Shown here: piece by piece, positions 17,308 to 24,586 of the stretch | Layout: every line of letters starts with the position of its first letter | Position numbering within the stretch: position 1 is the stretch's first letter | Source of the DNA: a virus | Strand: one strand, 5' to 3' | Virus record (IMG/VR): IMGVR_UViG_3300010397_000012 | Coordinates: 1 to 56,846 of that record | Length of the DNA stretch: 56,846 bases | The notes under the pieces: model-generated | The model's input: the letters and a program-made list of their open reading frames with translations, nothing else | Told to the model about the DNA's origin: nothing | Databases searched by the model: none | Translations under genes and position numbers: made by a program

Positions 17308-17631
17308 ATGGCAAACGAAGTGGTGGCGACTCGCCTAACAGCAAACGGAATCGCGGCGGATCTATGGAGCGACGGGATTGTGTCCATCTGGCGAGTTGGG
17401 TCCAGGTCGGTCGGTATGGCGGCTGGGTTTGCGCTGCTTGATGAGGTGTGCCTGTATGACTCTTCCGAGTTCATTCGTGCGGCTGAAGTCATGCGTCGAG
17501 CGTGGCGTCAGAGTCGCGTTGAACCGTTGGTGTATTTCCGGCAAGTCATGAGCGGGAAGCGATTGGTCTGCCATATGAACGGCATGGGGTCAGTTGGCGC
17601 GGTCTCATTCAGGCGGGCGACCCATGCCTAA
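17308..17631 (+). CDS. First gene of the accessory operon, 107 aa
   Basis: Starts 7 nt after the -10 box, so it is probably read from a leaderless message, although TGAGG just upstream could act if transcription starts earlier. The product is an alpha/beta protein with ADLWSDGIVSIWRVG and SEFIRAAEVMRRAWRQSRVE. No family recognised. Codon use is less GC-biased at third positions than the flanking genes, a hint of recent acquisition. Confidence 0.6.
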   Translation: MANEVVATRLTANGIAADLWSDGIVSIWRVGSRSVGMAAGFALLDEVCLYDSSEFIRAAEVMRRAWRQSRVEPLVYFRQVMSGKRLVCHMNGMGSVGAVSFRRATHA

Positions 17632-17803
17632 GAGGCGTGGCTATTCCGACGAGTTTCCGACCACCAGAGAGAAGCGCGTCTATTTCATGCTCGACAAGAT
17701 TCCGCCCACCCTCTGGATTCGTGTCAAGGCCAAGGCGAAGCGCGAAGGTGTGAGTCTGCGGGCGCTCATTCTCGGGTGGTGTAAGGACTGGGTCGAGCGG
17801 TGA
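17624..17803 (+). CDS. Ribbon-helix-helix-like protein, 59 aa
   Basis: The ATG at 17624 overlaps the end of the upstream gene. KRVYFMLDKIPPTLWIRVKA followed by REGVSLRALILGWCKDWVER has a strand and two helices of the RHH type. It could be the regulator that binds the palindrome in the promoter of its own operon. The family call is moderate and the target is inferred. Confidence 0.55.
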   Translation: MPKRRGYSDEFPTTREKRVYFMLDKIPPTLWIRVKAKAKREGVSLRALILGWCKDWVER

Positions 17804-17804
17804 A

Positions 17805-18107
17805 GTGATTAGTAAGGCAAGTTCTGTGGACGCGGCGGCGTGGGTAGAAGGTCAGGCCAACGATACGACGTTTCAGCCCTATACCGAGCATGGGTTGCGT
17901 GCAGTTCGTATTGCCCACGGGGCCGAGATACATCCGAGAAAGCGCCATGCCGTTGCGCTTATCCAACAGCGGCCCGCGTTCACAGATTCACAGATCGGTC
18001 CACGGGGGGCCGTGAGGGGGAGCGAGAGATGGACACAACACAAGCGAAGTTTGACGGCTGGGCCATCGTGGACGTGCTGGGGCATCAGCGGTATGTCGGC
18101 TACGTGA
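17805..18107 (+). CDS. Doubtful ORF in a 225-bp spacer, 100 aa
   Basis: The spacer 17804-18028 has no clear gene. A GTG at 17805 opens a frame (ISKASSVDAAAWVEGQAN...) that runs on into the next gene in another frame, overlapping it by 79 nt. There is no good ribosome binding site, and codon bias is weak. It may be a real foreign gene or chance. Confidence 0.25.
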   Translation: MISKASSVDAAAWVEGQANDTTFQPYTEHGLRAVRIAHGAEIHPRKRHAVALIQQRPAFTDSQIGPRGAVRGSERWTQHKRSLTAGPSWTCWGISGMSAT

Positions 18108-18469
18108 CCACCGAGGCGTATGGCGCGGCTGTGCTCTTTCGGATCGACGTTCCGGCGCTGGACGAACGCGAGCGCGAGACGAGGCGGCCCGGCTACGGTC
18201 CCGATGGCGTGTGGCTCCCGGCTGGCACGCTCGTGAAAGAGGGCGCCGTGCCCGGATACACGAAGCTCATCGGCGCGGGTTCGATCTACGCGATCACGCC
18301 CTGCACGAAGGACGCGGCGCTGGCTGCGGTGGAGGAGTCGCAACGTCGGCCGTTTATGAGCGTCACGCTGCCGCCCAACGCGGCGCTGCCGCCTCACGAG
18401 GGCGCGGACGACGATTCGGACGATGACGGGCTGGACGCGGACGCGGGCGATCCGTCCATGCCGTTCTGA
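18029..18469 (+). CDS. Hypothetical protein, 146 aa
   Basis: ATG at 18029 after GAGCGAGAG. FDGWAIVDVLGHQRYVGYVT and YGAAVLFRIDVPALDERE at the N-terminus, then GAGSIYAITPCTKDAALAAV, and a long acidic tail (DDDSDDDGLDADAGD). This beta-rich acidic protein type is common in phage accessory regions; the function is unknown. The acidic tail could mimic DNA. Confidence 0.6.
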   Translation: MDTTQAKFDGWAIVDVLGHQRYVGYVTTEAYGAAVLFRIDVPALDERERETRRPGYGPDGVWLPAGTLVKEGAVPGYTKLIGAGSIYAITPCTKDAALAAVEESQRRPFMSVTLPPNAALPPHEGADDDSDDDGLDADAGDPSMPF

Positions 18470-18586
18470 GCGGGTGCTGTCGTGATGCCCGTCGCCCCCC
18501 GCGCGGTCGCCCTGGATCAGGGGGATCCGCTGGGACTGAGGAAGCAACCGAGGCAAAGGAACGTAACCCCGAATAGGAGTGACCGA

Positions 18587-18928
18587 ATGACACCGACCAT
18601 TGGCCGTATCGTGCTCTACACCCTGTCAGCCCAAGATGCCGAACAGATTAATCGCCGCCGCACGACTGGGACGGCCATCGCCGAGCGGATGTCCTACGAC
18701 TCCGGCGACCCGATGATGAAGGCGTGGCCCGCTGGCGCCCAAGCGCACATCGGCAATGAAGCACGCGAAGGCCAGACTGTCCCGGCAACCGTCGTGGCCG
18801 TCTGGAGCGATACCTGCGTCAATCTCCACTGCCTGCTTGACGGCACCGATGCGTATTGGGCGACCTCGCGCAACCTCGGCAACGAGATGAACGTCAACGG
18901 CTTCTGGCTGTGGCCGACACGCGCATGA
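18587..18928 (+). CDS. Conserved phage hypothetical, small barrel-like, 113 aa
   Basis: Start chosen at 18587, after AGGAGT. TIGRIVLYTLSAQDAEQINR, then VPATVVAVWSDTCVNLHCLL and GFWLWPTR, follow the layout of a widespread phage protein of unknown function (IGRIVHY ... A-x-VV-x-V-x-x-x-x-VNL-x-x-x-x-DG ... W-x-WP), probably a small beta barrel. CGTAACCCCG just upstream (18562-18571) also occurs at 6592-6601. The 117 bp before this gene hold no other ORF I trust. Confidence 0.6.
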   Translation: MTPTIGRIVLYTLSAQDAEQINRRRTTGTAIAERMSYDSGDPMMKAWPAGAQAHIGNEAREGQTVPATVVAVWSDTCVNLHCLLDGTDAYWATSRNLGNEMNVNGFWLWPTRA

Positions 18929-19134
18929 GCCCGACCGACGACGACAAGGATTGGATGGTGCCCATGTTCACCGCGATGGCGGCGATTCAGGCGCATGTGG
19001 GCAAGCAGCGCGGCATCCGAGGCGAGATCGAGTGTCCCATCTGCAAGGGGCAACTGCGGTTCAGCGTGGCGAACGTCAACGGGCATATCCACGCCGCCTG
19101 CAGCACGAAGGATTGCGTGAGGTTCATGCAGTGA
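18925..19134 (+). CDS. Zinc-finger protein, 69 aa
   Basis: ATGA overlap start. IECPICKGQLRFSVANVNGH, then CSTKDCVRFMQ, forms a C4 zinc ribbon after a short helix. Common small phage protein of unknown role. Its stop overlaps the GTG of the duplicated-family gene. Confidence 0.55.
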   Translation: MSPTDDDKDWMVPMFTAMAAIQAHVGKQRGIRGEIECPICKGQLRFSVANVNGHIHAACSTKDCVRFMQ

Positions 19135-19493
19135 CGAAGCCCAACCCCCTCCACGTCGAGAAGATCGAGCACGCGCAGCCGCACGCGGCCAACTGCCAAG
19201 ACGCCGCGAATATCTTGGACGAGTGGGCGCTGGTGCAACTGACGCCGGGGCGTAAATTCAAAGGCCAACGCGCCGCAAACGAGGTGCGCGCCGCCGCCGA
19301 CTATATCGGCAGACGCGAGCAGCAATGGGAGGCGCTCAAAAAATGGGTAGAAGAGGAACGCGCTGACCTAATCCAACGGCGGGCTTATGGGTCAACAGCC
19401 GCGTCTCTGCGTCAAATGCAGGCAGACCGCACGCGGGCCGAGATGGATCGCCTAGACGCCGCCCTCCGCGCCACCGGGGAGCGCGAGCGATGA
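19131..19493 (+). CDS. Duplicated-family protein, copy A, 120 aa
   Basis: GTG start. TKPNPLHVEKIEHAQPHAAN at the N-terminus, AANEVRAAADYIGRREQQWE in the middle, and AEMDRLDAALRATGERER at the end. The protein is mainly helical. It is a paralogue of the gene at 21577; the two share a 42-bp identical stretch. A decayed third copy lies at 21121-21311. Function unknown. Copy A has an insertion (ADLIQRRAYGSTAASLRQMQ) absent from copy B. Confidence 0.6.
   Translation: MTKPNPLHVEKIEHAQPHAANCQDAANILDEWALVQLTPGRKFKGQRAANEVRAAADYIGRREQQWEALKKWVEEERADLIQRRAYGSTAASLRQMQADRTRAEMDRLDAALRATGERER
19438..19479 (+). repeat. 42-bp direct repeat, copy 1
   Basis: Identical to 21842-21883. It lies at the 3' end of the paralogous genes at 19131 and 21577 and codes for the EMDRLDAALRATG segment. 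Perfect identity at all codon positions points to recent duplication or gene conversion. Confidence 0.85.
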
Positions 19494-19693
19494 CCGACCG
19501 ACTGCAATGGACACTCGACAACATCTACACGATAGCGAGACGCGAGGCCGGGAAAGATGACCCGCGTGGACGATGGGGCCATGTGGTCCGGCTGTGTGAA
19601 GAAGCTGGTTGCCAACCGCGTGGCGTGCTAAAGGACAACGGCGGTTCGATGCCACCAGTGCCGAGCGGGGAGCGCGAGCGAGGGAGCCGATGA
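19490..19693 (+). CDS. Small hypothetical protein, 67 aa
   Basis: ATGA overlap start. LQWTLDNIYTIARREAGKDD, then VVRLCEEAGCQPRGVL, is a short helical domain; the rest is a polar tail. No recognised family. Confidence 0.45.
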   Translation: MTDRLQWTLDNIYTIARREAGKDDPRGRWGHVVRLCEEAGCQPRGVLKDNGGSMPPVPSGERERGSR

Positions 19694-20331
19694 TGCCGAA
19701 GTTTGTGACGTTCACCGGGCTCGACGCCCGAACCGATTTCATCCGAGCGCGGCAGATTGCCGACCGGTGGCCGGTGGAGTTCGCCGTGCTCTATAGCCGG
19801 TCACGGCAAGGCAGGGAGCCACGCTACCCGGCTGACTCCTCACCGATCCTGTGGTCTGGGCTGCGATTGTCGGCCCACATGTGCGGCGAGTGGTCGCGGC
19901 AGATCCTGAGCGGGGTTCGCTCTGTCAATGGCGGCGCCGGAGACCTCGGATATTTCACGCGGATCCAGGTCAACACGGCGCACCCAGACGCGGGCACGAT
20001 CCGGGCTTATGCCAAAGGTTGGGGCCTTCGCGGCATCGCGCAGACGAGGGACGCATTTCCGAGCGACACGCAGATTGACTGGCTGTTCGACAAGTCTGGT
20101 GGTCAAGGCGTGACGCCTGACACCTGGCCCGCGCATCCTGGCAATGGTCGTCTCGTCGGCTACGCCGGAGGCATCGGGCCGGAGAACGTGCTTGAGGTGG
20201 TCCGCGCCATCAACACCGCCGAGCCATACTGGCTCGACATGGAATCGGGCGTCCGCACCGACGACTGGCTGGACCTCGACAAGTGCCAAGCCGTGTGTGA
20301 AGCCGTATTCGGTCAGGAGTCCACGCGATGA
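19690..20331 (+). CDS. Phosphoribosylanthranilate isomerase-like TIM-barrel protein
   Basis: 213 residues. KFVTFTGLDARTDFIRARQI aligns with the N-terminal strand of TrpF. FDKSGGQGVTPDTWP aligns with the acid-containing loop, GRLVGYAGGIGPENV with the phosphate-binding AGG-x-x-PENV loop, and YWLDMESGVRTDDWLDLDK with the D-x-SSG-x-E segment. In TrpF the catalytic Cys is in KICGLT; here that position is Thr (TFTGLD), while the aspartate (FDKSGG) is kept. The fold is probably retained but normal isomerase activity is doubtful. No other tryptophan gene is nearby. Confidence 0.7.
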   Translation: MMPKFVTFTGLDARTDFIRARQIADRWPVEFAVLYSRSRQGREPRYPADSSPILWSGLRLSAHMCGEWSRQILSGVRSVNGGAGDLGYFTRIQVNTAHPDAGTIRAYAKGWGLRGIAQTRDAFPSDTQIDWLFDKSGGQGVTPDTWPAHPGNGRLVGYAGGIGPENVLEVVRAINTAEPYWLDMESGVRTDDWLDLDKCQAVCEAVFGQESTR

Positions 20332-20390
20332 CCCCTCCTGATCCCGCCACCCTGAAGGCGGGGGTGCTCAACACCAAAGGGAAGCCATGA
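20328..20390 (+). CDS. Possible 20-residue coupling peptide
   Basis: ATGA overlaps on both sides join this short frame (TPPDPATLKAGVLNTKGKP) to the TIM-barrel gene and to the coiled-coil gene. It may serve mainly to carry ribosomes between them. A CCCGCC/GGCGGG hairpin lies inside. Confidence 0.3.
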   Translation: MTPPDPATLKAGVLNTKGKP

Positions 20391-20929
20391 CCGACCAGAC
20401 CGATCACCCGGCCCAGGTGCGAGCGATTGCCGACTCTGGGGAACTTTACGAAGCATGGGCCGAGCAACTCCGTGCCGCCGCCACGAGAATCGAACAACTG
20501 GAGCAGGAACGCGAGAAGTGGCGTCGAGAACGCCATGCGCTAGAGTCTGACATCTTCGGCCTACTACATCCCGCGCTGGACTTCCCAGACGACGTGACGG
20601 TCGTGGAGATGGCTCGCCGCATCGTGCTCGACTTGCGGGAAGCCGAGAGACGCGAATCCGCCAACATGCGGAGCGCCATAGTGAACTACGACCTAGCCGA
20701 ATCTCGTCTAGCTCGGCTCGCCGCGTTGGAGCAGGTGCATCAACAACTCATCCTCAAATGGGGAGAGGATGCGCGGGAATACAACCATACAGCATCTCGT
20801 CCAGGCTTCGAGGACGCCACGCGCTACTTCGGTATCGCGGCAGGACTAGCTATGTGCGCCCACGCGCTGAACTTGGCGCTCCCGGCGCCCCCGGCCGCGC
20901 CCGCCCCACCCGAGACAGAGGAGAGGTAG
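20387..20929 (+). CDS. Coiled-coil protein, 180 aa
   Basis: Residues about 20-115 are long charged helices (AAATRIEQLEQEREKWRRER, VVEMARRIVLDLREAERR). The C-terminus has a short hydrophobic helix (FGIAAGLAMCAHALNLAL) and a Pro/Ala-rich tail. The tail resembles the PPAPP stretches of neighbouring proteins at 21121 and 21915. Function unknown. Confidence 0.5.
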   Translation: MTDQTDHPAQVRAIADSGELYEAWAEQLRAAATRIEQLEQEREKWRRERHALESDIFGLLHPALDFPDDVTVVEMARRIVLDLREAERRESANMRSAIVNYDLAESRLARLAALEQVHQQLILKWGEDAREYNHTASRPGFEDATRYFGIAAGLAMCAHALNLALPAPPAAPAPPETEER

Positions 20930-21124
20930 ATGGCCGCGATCCGCGAGTGGGTAATCAAACGGTATGCGTCGGAACTTCGGCAACACGTCACGGCAGGAAG
21001 GCTTTGCCAAGCAGCGGTTGACTACGCCGCGCTGCCCACGCCTCAGAACGAACTTCGGCTCATGGTGACAGCGGCCCGCTTTGGGAACGTCGTGCGCTCA
21101 ATCGACAAAGGACCGCAGCCATGA
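20930..21124 (+). CDS. Small helical protein, 64 aa
   Basis: Starts directly after the previous TAG. IREWVIKRYASELRQHVTAG and NELRLMVTAARFGNVVRSID form two helices; basic. No recognised family. Confidence 0.45.
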   Translation: MAAIREWVIKRYASELRQHVTAGRLCQAAVDYAALPTPQNELRLMVTAARFGNVVRSIDKGPQP

Positions 21125-21311
21125 CGGACACACCCCCCGCCCCGCCGACTGACCCCCAGGCCGAGCGCGCTTGAAGCAAGCCGCGAAGCGCGAGCGCGAT
21201 TGGCAGGCGCTGAAGGGCTGGCTGGAATATCGAGCTGTCTATTCGGTCCTATGTGGCCGTGCGCTGGCCGAGATGTCCCGGCTGGACGCCGCCAAGGAGA
21301 CAGGCGAGTGA
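21121..21311 (+). pseudogene. Decayed third copy of the duplicated family
   Basis: A 17-codon frame (TDTPPAPPTDPQAERA) stops at 21172-21174. A TTG in the -1 frame at 21171 then continues as KQAAKRERDWQALKGWLEYR and ALAEMSRLDAAKETGE. The second part clearly matches the C-terminal half of the proteins at 19131 and 21577 (REQQWEALKKW... and EMDRLDAALRATG). The N-terminal half of the family is missing. It may still be made as a 46-residue peptide. Confidence 0.5.
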
Positions 21312-21577
21312 GTTTCACTGACGGGAAGCCGCGCATTGCCACGGAAGCCGACTGCACGGCGAGATGGGGCGGCGCGAAGGACGGCAAAAGGTTTCGATGC
21401 GCCTTGTGCGGGCATCGATTCGTTGTCGGCGATACCTGGCGATGGGTCTACTGCAACGACGGGAGTTGTCCCGGCGGCAATTTCATGGTCTGCATCGTGT
21501 GCGACGGGCCGAACGTAAAGGACAAGATGCGCGACTGGCACGAGCGGTTCGCGTGGAGATTCGCGGAGGATCGTTAA
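21308..21577 (+). CDS. Zinc-binding protein, 89 aa
   Basis: GTG start overlapping the remnant's stop. FRCALCGHRFVVGDTWRWVY, then CNDG...CPGGNFMVCIVCDG, places about six cysteines in a treble-clef-like arrangement. A Trp-rich C-terminal helix follows (RDWHERFAWRFAED). Function unknown. Confidence 0.5.
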   Translation: MSFTDGKPRIATEADCTARWGGAKDGKRFRCALCGHRFVVGDTWRWVYCNDGSCPGGNFMVCIVCDGPNVKDKMRDWHERFAWRFAEDR

Positions 21578-21918
21578 TGACCACAAAGCCCAACCCCCTG
21601 CACGTCACCGTCACCGAGCACGCGCAGCCGCACGCCTTTCGCTCACGTGCCCTTGCGGCGGAACTGCGCGATGTCACACCGGCTGGCAGCATCATCTTCT
21701 ACTACGAACGCGCACAGATGCTGGCGAAGGAACTCCGCGCCGCCGCCGACTATATCGAGCAGCGCGAGCAGCAGTGGGGGAAGCTCAGGACGTGGCTAGA
21801 TGAACTCTTGTTACACGAACTGCAACACGATTCCGTGCTAACCGAGATGGATCGCCTAGACGCCGCCCTCCGCGCCACCGGGGCGACGATCAACACGCCG
21901 CCACAGGAGTCTCGATGA
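21577..21918 (+). CDS. Duplicated-family protein, copy B, 113 aa
   Basis: TAATG overlap start. TKPNPLHVTVTEHAQPHAFR, AKELRAAADYIEQREQQWGK and TEMDRLDAALRATGATI match copy A at 19131. The central part is different and shorter. Shared 20-bp and longer identical words at both ends suggest duplication with later divergence of the middle. Function unknown. Confidence 0.6.
   Translation: MTTKPNPLHVTVTEHAQPHAFRSRALAAELRDVTPAGSIIFYYERAQMLAKELRAAADYIEQREQQWGKLRTWLDELLLHELQHDSVLTEMDRLDAALRATGATINTPPQESR
21842..21883 (+). repeat. 42-bp direct repeat, copy 2
   Basis: Identical to 19438-19479, inside the second member of the duplicated family. Confidence 0.85.
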
Positions 21919-22478
21919 CCCCCCTCCGCTCTAAGCTGACTGCCCTCCGAGAGATGCTGCGCGACATGGAAAACTGGAAGCCGCAAGACCGGCCTATCCA
22001 GTTCACGCGGAAACACAACCCGTATGCCTCGATCAAAGGGGCTGTGCCGCAAAGTGAGTTGGACGAGGACGCGGAGGCGCCGTTCTTCACCGAAGCCTTC
22101 CTCTACAACCTGCTCGGGAAAGAGGACGCGCGGTCGCTGCTCAATCGTTTCGAGAAGGTGACTGACGAACTCGATGCGGTGCTGGCGTCCCTGCCGCCCG
22201 TGGAGGAGACGCCGACGTGGCGCTATCAGAATTGCTACTACCACGAATCCGGCTATTTCCCGGCTGACTGTGGAACCTGCCATTTACAGTCAACGTCGGC
22301 CCACCCCGTGGCGCCGCCCGCCCCGCCGACGCCGACAGGCCGCTGCGCCGAGCGCGACTACGTGGGCAACCTCTGCATGCTGTTCGCTGGCCACACCGGA
22401 GCGCATCTCGTGCGCGGACAACTCAAAGGCATCATCCACGAGTGGCCGGCGCCGGACGCGCCACGGGAGACGGAGTAG
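21915..22478 (+). CDS. Hypothetical protein with C-terminal Cys/His region, 187 aa
   Basis: ATGA overlap start. The N-terminal half is helical (LTALREMLRDMENWKPQDRP, RSLLNRFEKVTDELDAVLAS). Then comes YQNCYYHESGYFPADCGTCH, a likely zinc site, a PAPPTPT linker, and a final CAERDYVGNLCMLFAGHTGA motif. This C-terminal Cys/His motif resembles small phage modules that recur as add-ons. Function unknown. Confidence 0.5.
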   Translation: MTPLRSKLTALREMLRDMENWKPQDRPIQFTRKHNPYASIKGAVPQSELDEDAEAPFFTEAFLYNLLGKEDARSLLNRFEKVTDELDAVLASLPPVEETPTWRYQNCYYHESGYFPADCGTCHLQSTSAHPVAPPAPPTPTGRCAERDYVGNLCMLFAGHTGAHLVRGQLKGIIHEWPAPDAPRETE

Positions 22479-22805
22479 ATGGCCAAGAAGGCAGCAGCGA
22501 AGAAACGCCACCGCGTCAAGATTACCGGCGGCCATTTCCTGCGGTCAGCGATGCGCGGGTTAGACGCGAGAGTGCGGGCATCGGTGGCAGACGCGGTGAA
22601 GCACGCGGCCTGGCTTGGTCCGCTCGGCCCCGTAAGCGTCTACTACGAGAAGTCACGGATCACGCTCACTGTGAGCGGCGAAGTGATTTACAAAGGACGG
22701 CCAACGGTGGCGTCCAGTGAGTTGGTGGACCGCTGGGTTAAGTACGCCGACCTCGGGCTGACGATGGCACAGGCCAAGCGCCTGGAACGCGAGCGGCCAT
22801 CCTGA
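22479..22805 (+). CDS. Basic hypothetical protein, 108 aa
   Basis: Starts right after TAG. The Lys-rich N-terminus (AKKAAAKKRHRVKITGG) suggests nucleic acid contact. VSVYYEKSRITLTVSGEVIY is a beta hairpin, followed by a helical end (LTMAQAKRLERERPS). Family not recognised. Confidence 0.5.
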   Translation: MAKKAAAKKRHRVKITGGHFLRSAMRGLDARVRASVADAVKHAAWLGPLGPVSVYYEKSRITLTVSGEVIYKGRPTVASSELVDRWVKYADLGLTMAQAKRLERERPS

Positions 22806-22861
22806 TGCCCCGCTACACCACCCCACCCCTCACCGAGCAGGCCCTCTGGAGCGAGGGATGA
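22805..22861 (+). CDS. Possible 18-residue coupling peptide
   Basis: Frame PRYTTPPLTEQALWSEG linked by TGATG upstream and ATGA downstream. Like 20328-20390, it may only couple translation. Low confidence as a functional product. Confidence 0.25.
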   Translation: MPRYTTPPLTEQALWSEG

Positions 22862-23091
22862 GCCGCTACCAGCGACAGCCACTAACCTTTGACCAATTGA
22901 GCGAGACCGGCCCCCCGATCCGGGTGAAGGATTTGATGCACGTGACGGGCTGGAGCCGAGATTCCGTCATCAACTCAATTGAAGCCGGAGATATCGCTGT
23001 GCTACGGCGAACGGCGCGCGGGTCGTATCGGATTCTACGGAGCGAGGCGCGACGATGGCTACATCAGGTCGGGTTCGAGCAGGCGTCATGA
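22858..23091 (+). CDS. Excisionase/MerR-like helix-turn-helix protein, 77 aa
   Basis: PIRVKDLMHVTGWSRDSVIN, then SIEAGDIAVLRRTARGSYRI and SEARRWLHQVG, is the winged-helix layout of small excisionase-type regulators (HTH_17). No integrase is present, so it is more likely a transcription regulator. The upstream ATG overlaps the stop of the tiny frame. Confidence 0.65.
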   Translation: MSRYQRQPLTFDQLSETGPPIRVKDLMHVTGWSRDSVINSIEAGDIAVLRRTARGSYRILRSEARRWLHQVGFEQAS

Positions 23092-23357
23092 TCAACCGCC
23101 GCTGTTTTCTCGCCGCCCTCTTTGGTGCGCCGCTCGCCATGCGTGTCGCGCCGATCGTATTACCAGCCGGACACTGGATGAGCCACGGACGAGCCGCGGT
23201 GATTCCGAGTTTCACGGCCGGACATGCTGGTTTCCACTCGTTCGGCGCCGGCACGCTGGCTATGCTTCACGGTTCCGAGCAGATTCTGCCGGGAGGCTTG
23301 GACTTGGCGCCGTTTCCCGATCGCACGGCTGTGATCTTTTTGGCGTCCGACGGCTGA
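23088..23357 (+). CDS. Small exported protein carrying a tape-measure C-terminal motif
   Basis: 89 residues. The N-terminus INRRCFLAALFGAPLAMRVA is a signal-like sequence with a twin Arg. The middle contains FHSFGAGTLAMLHGSEQILP. That motif matches the C-terminal end of the tape measure protein at 42355 (FRDFGTGTLAMLHGREAVIP). The motif is known mainly from tape measure ends, so finding it in a small signal-bearing early protein is unusual. A borrowed domain for export to the envelope is one reading. Confidence 0.55.
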   Translation: MINRRCFLAALFGAPLAMRVAPIVLPAGHWMSHGRAAVIPSFTAGHAGFHSFGAGTLAMLHGSEQILPGGLDLAPFPDRTAVIFLASDG

Positions 23358-23374
23358 AAAGATGGTTGAAGTTC

Positions 23375-23403
23375 TTGCGCTGAAATTGTCACTACAGTAA
23401 AGT
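23375..23403 (+). promoter_or_regulatory. Possible promoter for the 23478 gene pair
   Basis: TTGCGC (23375-23380), a 17-bp spacer and TAAAGT (23398-23403). The leader to the ATG at 23478 is about 70 nt and ends with TAGGAGGG, a strong ribosome binding site. The 120-bp gap 23358-23477 holds nothing else recognisable. Confidence 0.4.
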
Positions 23404-23477
23404 AGTCGGAACCGCTGCGTGTTATCAGCACACAACGGTCCCTAACCAAAGCCAAGGCCGTAGGAGGGCCTCAACTC

Positions 23478-24122
23478 ATGGCTGCTGCAAAGTCTACCGC
23501 AACGCAAACCGTCACGATCAAGCCGCCCAACTTCGCGTTCGCCTCGTTCAAGGTGAAGGGCGTCGCCCCGTTGGTGATTCACCGCTTCTCGTCGAAGATT
23601 CTCACGCAGATGCGTATCAAAATGGAGACAGGCAAAGCGGCGTCATCGAAGAAGACGCGCGAGCCGAAGGATTCAGACCAGACGTACAACGAAGCTCGCT
23701 ATCGGTCGCCGGAAGGATGGGACGGGTTTCACGCGGGCTCAATCCGGTGCGCGCTGATCTCGGCGTGTCGCCTTGTTGGCTTCAAGATGACGCTGGCGAA
23801 ACTGTCGCTCTTTGTCGAGGCTGACGGCCGCGACGCGGAGCAGCCGCAGATCCCGTTGATTCGCATCATCGGCAAGCCAGTGAAACAGGAAGACATGGCG
23901 CGCGTGGAAACCGGGCAACCCTACTGCACGATTCGCGCGGCGTATCACGATTGGTCCGCGAAGATTCGACTGCGGTACGACGCGGATCAGTTCACATTGG
24001 AGGACGTGAGCAACCTGCTCGCCCGCGTCGGGATGCAGGTCGGCATCGGGGAAGGAAGACCAGACAGTAAGAACTCGGCAGGCATGGGCTGGGGCCTGTT
24101 TGAGATTGAGGAGGCGAAATGA
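23478..24122 (+). CDS. Conserved phage protein with RAMP-like Gly-rich C-terminus
   Basis: 214 residues, strong Shine-Dalgarno. Features: FKVKGVAPLVIHRFSSKILT near the N-terminus, GFHAGSIRCALISACRLVGF in the middle, and a C-terminal Gly-rich loop, GMQVGIGEGRPDSKNSAGMG followed by WGLFEI. A closing G-x-G-x-x-RP...GxGxF/G loop recalls the RAMP (Cas7/Cas5-like) ferredoxin-fold proteins, but I see no CRISPR. I recognise this as a widespread phage family without an assigned function. It is coupled by overlap to the next gene, and the pair is followed by a 5-nt periodic non-coding array. The RAMP comparison is inference. Confidence 0.6.
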   Translation: MAAAKSTATQTVTIKPPNFAFASFKVKGVAPLVIHRFSSKILTQMRIKMETGKAASSKKTREPKDSDQTYNEARYRSPEGWDGFHAGSIRCALISACRLVGFKMTLAKLSLFVEADGRDAEQPQIPLIRIIGKPVKQEDMARVETGQPYCTIRAAYHDWSAKIRLRYDADQFTLEDVSNLLARVGMQVGIGEGRPDSKNSAGMGWGLFEIEEAK

Positions 24123-24571
24123 AAGACACGAACGACGCACTCGCGCGAGAATTGACGCGGCTCGCGAACGTCCACGGAGGGCTTTTGCATCCGCGCGACG
24201 TCGTGGCGGCGGCGAGAGACGAAGACTCACCGCTACATGAGCAGTTCGACTGGGACGATTCAGAAGCGGCAGAGCGGTGGCGCATCCATCAGGCGCGACA
24301 ACTGATGGTGCGTGTCCAGGTCACATACGCGGACAAAATCACGCACGACGTCCTCGTGAGCGTGACCACAGATCGGAAGTCTGGCGGCTATCGCCTGGTG
24401 TCTGCCGTGATGGCAGACGATGAACTGCGACAGCAGATGTTGGCGGACGCGAAGACGGAGATGCGTCGGTTCTCAGTCAAATACAAGCACCTGACCGAAC
24501 TCGCTGAAATCTTCGCGGTCATGGACGAGGTAATTGATCGTCCGGCTGTGGCACAGGCAGCCACTGCATAA
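24119..24571 (+). CDS. Partner protein of the 23478 gene, 150 aa
   Basis: ATGA overlap with the preceding gene. The N-terminus LARELTRLANVHGGLLHPRD, then HEQFDWDDSEAAERWRIHQA, suggests a helical domain. A beta region follows (VQVTYADKITHDVLVSVTTD), then a helical C-terminus (MRRFSVKYKHLTELAEIFAV). I recognise the combination as a recurring phage pair. Possibly a small subunit of one complex with the upstream product. Function unknown. Confidence 0.6.
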   Translation: MKDTNDALARELTRLANVHGGLLHPRDVVAAARDEDSPLHEQFDWDDSEAAERWRIHQARQLMVRVQVTYADKITHDVLVSVTTDRKSGGYRLVSAVMADDELRQQMLADAKTEMRRFSVKYKHLTELAEIFAVMDEVIDRPAVAQAATA

Positions 24572-24586
24572 ATAGTTGGCAAATTG

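Noticed and set aside
22858-23091. Excisionase as evidence of an integrated lifestyle
   Set aside because: No tyrosine or serine integrase was found anywhere, so the HTH protein is better read as a regulator.
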